Source: an uncultured Lachnospiraceae bacterium (lineage in GTDB: Bacteria; Bacillota; Clostridia; Lachnospirales; Lachnospiraceae). From it: DNA of 64,000 nucleotides. The stretch lies in the NCBI GenBank assembly GCA_900544685.1, contig UQWA01000004.1, positions 1-64,000 on the forward strand. Direction: 5' to 3'. Below are positions 58,584 through 64,000 of the stretch, in pieces. The number at the start of each line of letters is the position of its first letter. Position 1 is the first letter of the stretch. The position numbers were made by a program, and so were the translations under genes. The notes beneath the pieces are model-generated. The model was given only the letters and a program-made list of their open reading frames with translations. It searched no databases and was not told where the DNA came from.

Positions 58584-59270
58584 TTACCTCTGTCCATAAT
58601 ATGCGTTTGCACCATGTTTACGATAGTAATGCTTATCCTGAAGTTCCTGCGGTGCCGGCTGGATTCTCGGATTGATCTGTTCTGCACGTGCAGCCATCTT
58701 GGCTACTTCTTCCAGAACCACAGCATTATGTACAGCTTCATGTCCGTCTTTGCCCCAGGTAAATGGTCCGTGATTCTTGCACAGAACTGCCGGAACTGCT
58801 TCATAATCGCGGTCTTTGAAGACATCCACAATCAGAAGCCCTGTATTTTTCTCATATTCATCAAATTCATGTCCGGTCAGGCACCTTGCACATGGAATCT
58901 CGCCATACATATAGTCTGCATGTGTAGTTCCATAGCATGGAATGGATCTTCCTGCCTGTGCCCAACTGGTTGCCCACGGTGAATGAGTATGTACTACACC
59001 GCCGATCTTCGGAAATGCCTTGTACAGTTCCAGATGTGTAGCTGTATCAGAAGAAGGGTTGTATCTTCCTTCTACTTTATTACCATTCAGGTCCATCAGC
59101 ACCATGTCGTCCGGTGTCAGTTTATCATAATCCACACCGCTTGGCTTGATGGCGAAAATGCCGCTTTCACGGTCAATCTCACTGACATTTCCCCATGTGA
59201 ATGTAACCAGTCCATGTTTTGGCAGAAGCATATTCGCTTCATATACACGTTTTTTTAATTCTTCTAACAT
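58584..59270 (-). CDS. araD: L-ribulose-5-phosphate 4-epimerase
   Basis: AraD (228 residues) converts L-ribulose 5-phosphate to D-xylulose 5-phosphate, which enters the pentose phosphate pathway. Class II aldolase-fold features are visible: AIKPSGVDYDKLT, VVHTHSPWATSWAQAG with zinc His residues, and LCKNHGPFTWGKD. The 3' end YRKHGANAYYGQ is typical of AraD. It starts 12 bp after the kinase gene. Confidence 0.96.
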   Translation of the reverse strand: MLEELKKRVYEANMLLPKHGLVTFTWGNVSEIDRESGIFAIKPSGVDYDKLTPDDMVLMDLNGNKVEGRYNPSSDTATHLELYKAFPKIGGVVHTHSPWATSWAQAGRSIPCYGTTHADYMYGEIPCARCLTGHEFDEYEKNTGLLIVDVFKDRDYEAVPAVLCKNHGPFTWGKDGHEAVHNAVVLEEVAKMAARAEQINPRIQPAPQELQDKHYYRKHGANAYYGQR

Positions 59271-59282
59271 TGTTTTCTCTCC

Positions 59283-60884
59283 TTAGCTGTTCACCTTTAA
59301 TGTCTCTACTGCAGCTTTTTCTGCTGCCAGTACCGGTACGTAGGATGCCATGAAGTCTTCGAATCCCTTCACATCTGCTGCATCCGGAGCCATTGTGGTT
59401 CCTTCCTGTCCTGCAAATACTTCTTTGCTTAAGTATTCATCCAGAGTCTGTCTTTCTGCTTTATTCTTCATATAAGATGCCAGAAGTGCAATGCCCCATG
59501 CGCCGCCTTCTCCGGCTGTCTCCATAACCGTAACCGGTGTATTCATAGCTGCTGCCATGATGCTCTGTCCAACGCCTTTGGTCTTGAACAATCCGCCATG
59601 TCCCATGAGGCGATCCAGTTCTACATTTTCCTGCTGTGTCAGGATATCCATACCCATCTTCAGTGTAGCAACGGAAGAATACAGGTGAGATCTCATAAAA
59701 TTCGCCAGATTGAAATGTGCGTTCGGAGTACGAACGAATAACGGGCGTCCTTCTTCCAGACCGGAAATTGGTTCTCCTGAGAAATAGTTGTAAGATACCA
59801 GTCCACCGCAGTCCTTATCACCTTCCAGTGCCTTGTTGTACAGAGTACCGTACAGATTGTTCATATCTGCTTCCATACCCATGGTCTCCATGAATTCACG
59901 GAACAGTCCAACCCATGCATTCAGGTCAGAAGTACAGGTATTGCAGTGTACCATAGCTACCAGGCTTCCGTCCGGTGTAGTAACCATATCCAGTTCCGGA
60001 TATGCCTTGGAAAGATCCTTTTCCAGAACTGCCATCAGGAAAATAGAAGTACCAGCAGATACGTTACCGGTGCGCTGTTTTACACTATTGGTTGCTGCCA
60101 TACCGGTTCCCGCATCACCTTCTGCCGGGCATACCGGAATGCCACTTTTCAGCTTGCCGGATACATCCAGTTTCTTTGCTCCTTCTTCTGTCAGCACACC
60201 CGCTTCTTCACCTGCAACCAGCACCTTCGGAAGAATATCTCTTAATTTCCATGGGAAGTTCTTGTCTGCTACCAGCGCATCAAACTTCTGTACCATGGTT
60301 TCATCGTAATCTTTTTTGCTGCAGTCAATCGGGAACATACCGGATGCGTCACCGATACCCAGATTTTTTTCTCCGGTCAGCTGCCAGTGAATATAGCCTG
60401 CCAGTGTGGTAAAGAATGTGATATCTTTCACATGTTCTTCTCCATTTAAAATTGCCTGATAAAGATGTGCGATACTCCATCTCTGAGGAATGTTGTAATT
60501 AAATTCTTTGAACAGCTTCTCAGAAGCCTCTGCTGTGATGGTGTTTCTCCAGGTCCTGAATGGTACCAGAAGCTGGTCTTCTTTGCCAAATGCCATATAG
60601 CCATGCATCATAGCGGAAAATCCGATGGCACCGATGTTCTCCAGTTCTACGTCATACTGCTTCTTCACATCTGCTGCCATATCTGTGTAGGCATCCTGCA
60701 GTCCGCCCCATATATCTTCCAGTGTATAAGTCCAGATACCATTATCCAGACGGTTCTCCCATTCATGGCTTCCGGATGCTATTGGTGCATTGGTGGAATC
60801 TACCAGGACCGCTTTGATTCTGGTGGAACCAAATTCGATACCAAGTGCTGTTTTTGCATTTAAAATGTCTTCTCTAATACCCAT
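59283..60884 (-). CDS. araB: FGGY-family ribulokinase
   Basis: This 533-residue kinase phosphorylates L-ribulose, judged by its place between araA and araD. FGGY motifs are visible: LGIEFGSTRIKAVLVD near 14-29, GFSAMMHGYMAFG, AEGDAGTGMAATNS and ETAGEGGAWGIALLA. It is divergent from classical Bacillus AraB and resembles the alternative clostridial ribulokinase type (AraK) or xylulokinases. AAAAAGGAG lies 10 bp before the ATG. It follows araA after a 90-bp gap with a hairpin. Confidence 0.9.
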   Translation of the reverse strand: MGIREDILNAKTALGIEFGSTRIKAVLVDSTNAPIASGSHEWENRLDNGIWTYTLEDIWGGLQDAYTDMAADVKKQYDVELENIGAIGFSAMMHGYMAFGKEDQLLVPFRTWRNTITAEASEKLFKEFNYNIPQRWSIAHLYQAILNGEEHVKDITFFTTLAGYIHWQLTGEKNLGIGDASGMFPIDCSKKDYDETMVQKFDALVADKNFPWKLRDILPKVLVAGEEAGVLTEEGAKKLDVSGKLKSGIPVCPAEGDAGTGMAATNSVKQRTGNVSAGTSIFLMAVLEKDLSKAYPELDMVTTPDGSLVAMVHCNTCTSDLNAWVGLFREFMETMGMEADMNNLYGTLYNKALEGDKDCGGLVSYNYFSGEPISGLEEGRPLFVRTPNAHFNLANFMRSHLYSSVATLKMGMDILTQQENVELDRLMGHGGLFKTKGVGQSIMAAAMNTPVTVMETAGEGGAWGIALLASYMKNKAERQTLDEYLSKEVFAGQEGTTMAPDAADVKGFEDFMASYVPVLAAEKAAVETLKVNS

Positions 60885-60912
60885 TTTCCCATTCTCCTTT
60901 TTAACCCATATT

Positions 60913-60943
60913 ACCGAGGACAGAATTTAACTCTGTCCCCGGT
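60913..60943 (-). terminator. hairpin between araA and araB
   Basis: The arms ACCGGGGACAGA and the near-complement TCTGTCCTCGGT flank a short A/T loop. The GGGGACaGAGTT core resembles the hairpin repeats at 21433 and 23258, so this may be a third, diverged member. It could lower araBD expression relative to araA. Confidence 0.5.
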
Positions 60944-60973
60944 ATAAAATAATTTTATCATATTTTCTTTATC

Positions 60974-62470
60974 TTATCTATAGAAGATACTTCCAAGCTG
61001 AAGATCCTTCTTGAAATCTCTGATCCTGGTATCTTTGTCAATATAAACAGCTTCGATACCCATTGCTGCTGCCCAGTCACCCATCTGCTCTGCAGTCAGG
61101 TCGTAAGAGAATGCAGTATGATGAGCACCGCCAGCCAGAATCCATGCTTCCGCACCTGTTGCCAGGCTTGGCTGTGGAGTCCAGAATGCGGTTGCTACTG
61201 GAAGCTTCGGCATTGGTTTTTCTACCTTCTTGCAGTCTACATCATTGATGATCAGACGGAAACGGTTGCCCAGGTCTACCAGAGAGGTTGCGATAGCAGG
61301 ACCTGTCTTGGATGTATAAACCAGACGTGCCGGGTCTTCTCTGTCACCCATGGAAAGCGGGCAAACCTTGATACCGATCGGACCATCTGCGATGGTCGGG
61401 CAAACTTCCAGCATGTGTGCTTCCAGAATACCTTCTTTTCCAGGAACCAGATTGTATGTATAGTCTTCCATGAAGGATGTTCCCTTTGGATTCTTCACGC
61501 CTGCTGTCATAATCTTCATCAGGCGAACCATAGCAGCTGTCTTCCAGTCACCTTCTGCGCCGAATCCATAGCCTTTTTCCATCAGTCTCTGCATAGCCAG
61601 ACCTGGAAGCTGCTTCAATGCGCCAAGATCACCGAAATGTGTAACCACTGCCTGATAATTCTTCTCTTCCAGGAACTTTTCAAAACCGATCTCAATACCG
61701 GCCTGAACAGCTACATGCTTCTTAAATTCCTGAGGATCTCTTCCTTCCAGAATGATGTCATATTTGCTGTAGTATTCCTCTACCAGAGTGTCAATCTCAT
61801 TTTGTGGAACTGCTGCCACATATTCTGCCACTTCATTTATCGGATAAGCATCTACTTCCCAGCCAAACTTGATCTGTGCTTCTACCTTGTCACCTTCGGT
61901 AACAGCTACGTTTCTCATATTATCTGCCACACGGCATACACGGATATGGCTGCTCTCCATGATACCAACTGCAGTTGCCATCCAGCTTGCAATTCTTTCC
62001 TGCACTTCTTTATCTGCCCAGTAACCAACGACTACTTTTCTCTCGATACCCATTCTGGAAACAATATGACCATATTCTCTGTCACCGTGTGCAGACTGGT
62101 TCTCATTCATGAAATCCATATCAATGGTATCGTATGGAATCTCACGGTTAAACTGTGTATGAAGGTGCATCAGTGGTTTGCGGTATTCCTGTAATCCGAG
62201 AATCCATGATTTTGCAGGGGAGAAGGTATGCATCCAGGTGATCACACCTGCACATTCTTCATCTGCATTTGCTTCATTAAAAGTCTTACGAATCAGTTCG
62301 TTGGTAATCAAAGTCGGTTTCCATACTACTTCATATGGAAGTACTCCGGACTTATTCAGTTCTTCCACGATCTTCTGTGAATGCTCTGCTACATGTGCAA
62401 GACATTCATCTCCGTACAGGTCCTGTGATCCTGTACAAAACCAGAATTTATAATTTTTCATTGTTTTCAT
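60974..62470 (-). CDS. araA: L-arabinose isomerase
   Basis: AraA (498 residues, normal length) isomerises L-arabinose to L-ribulose, the entry step. Recognisable parts are FWFCTGSQDLYGDECL, VITWMHTFSPAKSWI, HLHTQFNREIPYDTIDMDFM and the metal site region FGAEGDWKTAAMVRLMK. GGAGG lies 9 bp before the ATG. It is the first gene of the locus, divergent from a PucR-type regulator. Confidence 0.97.
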   Translation of the reverse strand: MKTMKNYKFWFCTGSQDLYGDECLAHVAEHSQKIVEELNKSGVLPYEVVWKPTLITNELIRKTFNEANADEECAGVITWMHTFSPAKSWILGLQEYRKPLMHLHTQFNREIPYDTIDMDFMNENQSAHGDREYGHIVSRMGIERKVVVGYWADKEVQERIASWMATAVGIMESSHIRVCRVADNMRNVAVTEGDKVEAQIKFGWEVDAYPINEVAEYVAAVPQNEIDTLVEEYYSKYDIILEGRDPQEFKKHVAVQAGIEIGFEKFLEEKNYQAVVTHFGDLGALKQLPGLAMQRLMEKGYGFGAEGDWKTAAMVRLMKIMTAGVKNPKGTSFMEDYTYNLVPGKEGILEAHMLEVCPTIADGPIGIKVCPLSMGDREDPARLVYTSKTGPAIATSLVDLGNRFRLIINDVDCKKVEKPMPKLPVATAFWTPQPSLATGAEAWILAGGAHHTAFSYDLTAEQMGDWAAAMGIEAVYIDKDTRIRDFKKDLQLGSIFYR

Positions 62471-62522
62471 TGATGCAAACCTCCATTTATTTTATAATAA
62501 ATCTACATAAAAAGATATTATA

Positions 62523-62551
62523 AATATATCGTGAATGGCAATTTCCTACAA
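62523..62551 (-). promoter_or_regulatory. candidate araA promoter
   Basis: TTGTAG (62546-62551) and TATATT (62523-62528) are 17 bp apart on the minus strand. No AraR-type ATTTGTACGTACAAAT operator is present, so a regulator other than AraR is expected. Confidence 0.45.
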
Positions 62552-62622
62552 GGGAAGAATTTGCGAATTTGGTTGGATATTTTTGTGACACGAATTACAT
62601 AAAAAGAAAGTTTGGTACTATC

Positions 62623-64000
62623 ATGAAACTGAGTATGTGGATGATTGCTAATCGGCTGACCTCCTTTGATCTGGAACTTCATATAAAAAATGACGCAAAA
62701 CAGGTATTGAAAAGTGCCCGTCAGGTATATGCCAATGACTGCGCAGTTGTCACAGCCAGAGGCTCTAACGTGATCTGCTATGATGCCTCTGATGTAGCAA
62801 ACCAGATTATCATTAAAAATATGTCTGTTACACAGGGTATGGAACTGGTACAGAGTGTTTTTGACTTTTATCAGGACTGGATTGATGAAATCAAGCAGCA
62901 ATTAAAAGACTTCAATTACCAGAAGGTGATTGATCTGTCCTGGAATGTTTTTCATAATCCTATTCTGCTTTTTAACGGTAATCATCGGATTCTTGCTATG
63001 AGCAGGTACTATACCGACGAAGAAATGGGGATTGAATGGTCATATCTGAAAGAGTTTGGCTATCCTTCCATGGAACATTTCCAGGTTATGCGAAGCAACA
63101 ATATGCTTCGTGACGTAGAATATGCCCAGCTTTTTGCCTTTACAAAAAATGACTCTTCCAACGCCATGTCCAGCCCAATCCGGTTCCGGGATAAAATCTG
63201 TGGACGTCTTATCGTTTTGGAAAAAGACAGAAAATTTAATCAGGGAGATGTGGAACTCCTGAATATTCTCGTAAATGAACTGCGTCTTCCTCTGGCTGAA
63301 CAAAAATCAGAAGATAAGACTTTATCCGAGATTAATTTCGACTGTCTTGGTAATCTGCTGGATGGTACAGGCACAAATATTCAGAGTCTCACATTTTTGC
63401 TCTCTTATATGCAATGGAACATCAATGATTACTACAAAGTCTATAAAATCAAGATTCAGGAAAGTCAGGAAACTCTTACTGTAAAAGAACGATTCTTTCT
63501 GGAGACCTTGCGCCGCAACACTATGGGCTGTGCTGTTCTGAAAAAAGAAAAGGGCGGAGAATTATACATTATACACAATCTGCATCAGTCTCCTGGATCT
63601 GCAGTGAAAGAACGTCTGTTAAATCTTGCTAAGTATAATCGTTTCTTTCTTACAGAAAGTCTGGAATTTCAGGGAATATATCATCTGAATTTTCTGCGCG
63701 AGCAGGCTGATTATGCCATGGATCTGATCCATATTTATCACTATGATCCTGACATGCTTGCTGAACACCTGCCGTGTATTTCTTTCTATAACTGTGCAAT
63801 TGAATATCTGATTACTTCCGGTAATCTCGGAAAAAGTATGTACGCCCTACATCCAGATATTCTTCGCCTGTGGAGAGAACGCTGCCGAGATAAAGATCAC
63901 AAGCTGGATACTTACATCTGCTACCTTGAAAACGGACGTTCTTTAAAAAAAGCCGCAGAACATCTGCATCTTCACCGCAACACACTTGTATATCGTATCA
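62623..64000 (+). CDS. PucR/CdaR-type transcription regulator, partial
   Basis: From the ATG at 62623 the frame is open for 459 codons to the window edge. It begins MKLSMWMIANRLTSFDLELH, has a central GAF-like or signal-binding part, and near the edge the HTH_30 motif LENGRSLKKAAEHLHLHRNT, typical of PucR/CdaR-type activators, whose C-terminus lies outside. The ribosome site is weak. It is divergent from araA with about 150 bp between, the usual place for a local regulator, so it may sense arabinose or a related sugar. The function is inferred from family and position. Confidence 0.85.
   Translation, partial: MKLSMWMIANRLTSFDLELHIKNDAKQVLKSARQVYANDCAVVTARGSNVICYDASDVANQIIIKNMSVTQGMELVQSVFDFYQDWIDEIKQQLKDFNYQKVIDLSWNVFHNPILLFNGNHRILAMSRYYTDEEMGIEWSYLKEFGYPSMEHFQVMRSNNMLRDVEYAQLFAFTKNDSSNAMSSPIRFRDKICGRLIVLEKDRKFNQGDVELLNILVNELRLPLAEQKSEDKTLSEINFDCLGNLLDGTGTNIQSLTFLLSYMQWNINDYYKVYKIKIQESQETLTVKERFFLETLRRNTMGCAVLKKEKGGELYIIHNLHQSPGSAVKERLLNLAKYNRFFLTESLEFQGIYHLNFLREQADYAMDLIHIYHYDPDMLAEHLPCISFYNCAIEYLITSGNLGKSMYALHPDILRLWRERCRDKDHKLDTYICYLENGRSLKKAAEHLHLHRNTLVYRI

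Noticed and set aside
61118..62194. 358-codon open frame on the plus strand
   Set aside because: Antisense to araA, which is full length and has all motifs.

Overview
The window looks like chromosome from a low-to-mid GC, Gram-positive gut anaerobe of the Lachnospiraceae (Blautia-like). The grounds are strong AGGAGG ribosome sites, consensus -35/-10 promoters, Rho-independent terminators, lipoprotein-type signal peptides, an NADPH-type glutamate synthase, meso-diaminopimelate dehydrogenase, CstA, LuxS, and a YesN/YesM-style two-component pair driving sugar genes. The genus is an inference. No rRNA, CRISPR array, intact transposase or prophage was seen.

Layout. 1-3.1 kb: accessory genes, namely a possible broken vWA gene at the left edge, a macro-domain protein with an extra helical domain, and an AAA-ATPase/PD-(D/E)XK protein under a palindromic operator. 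3.4-6.2 kb: a three-gene LytTR two-component operon with a short catalytic GHKL kinase and a second, membrane-embedded sensor that has lost its catalytic residues. 6.4-6.7 kb: a compact type I toxin-antitoxin module, with a 27-residue holin-like toxin facing an antisense RNA across a shared terminator. 6.7-12.9 kb: gltBD with a large palindrome centred near -63. 13-20 kb: maf, an AEC transporter, a nuclease-helicase fusion, and cstA with an unknown partner. 20-23.3 kb: glyA, a DUF362 ferredoxin-like protein and a UPF0303 protein, separated by two near-identical hairpin repeats.

23.3-30.3 kb is a tightly packed minus-strand operon: an 85-residue unknown, an MrfA-type helicase, a UvrD-type helicase, a radical SAM enzyme and an RluA-type pseudouridine synthase. 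30.4-31.7 kb: azlCD and tRNA-Thr. 31.8-39.5 kb: ispF, a GNAT protein, a DUF1284 protein, cysS, mrnC and rlmB, ending in a large surface Ig-like protein whose signal peptide lies in another frame. 39.7-40.7 kb: a low-complexity lipoprotein and luxS. 40.8-47.9 kb: metY, a LIV-type ABC transporter and a zinc dehydrogenase. 48.0-49.3 kb: a tRNA-Val/tRNA-Met operon and ddh.

49.5-64 kb is an L-arabinose utilisation locus: araA, a ribulokinase, araD, a YesN/YesM-type two-component system, and a YtfQRT/YjfF-type sugar ABC transporter with two different binding proteins. A PucR/CdaR-type regulator is divergent from araA and runs off the right edge. The enzymes would convert L-arabinose to L-ribulose, L-ribulose 5-phosphate and D-xylulose 5-phosphate; the transporter would supply the sugar, and the two regulators would sense it.
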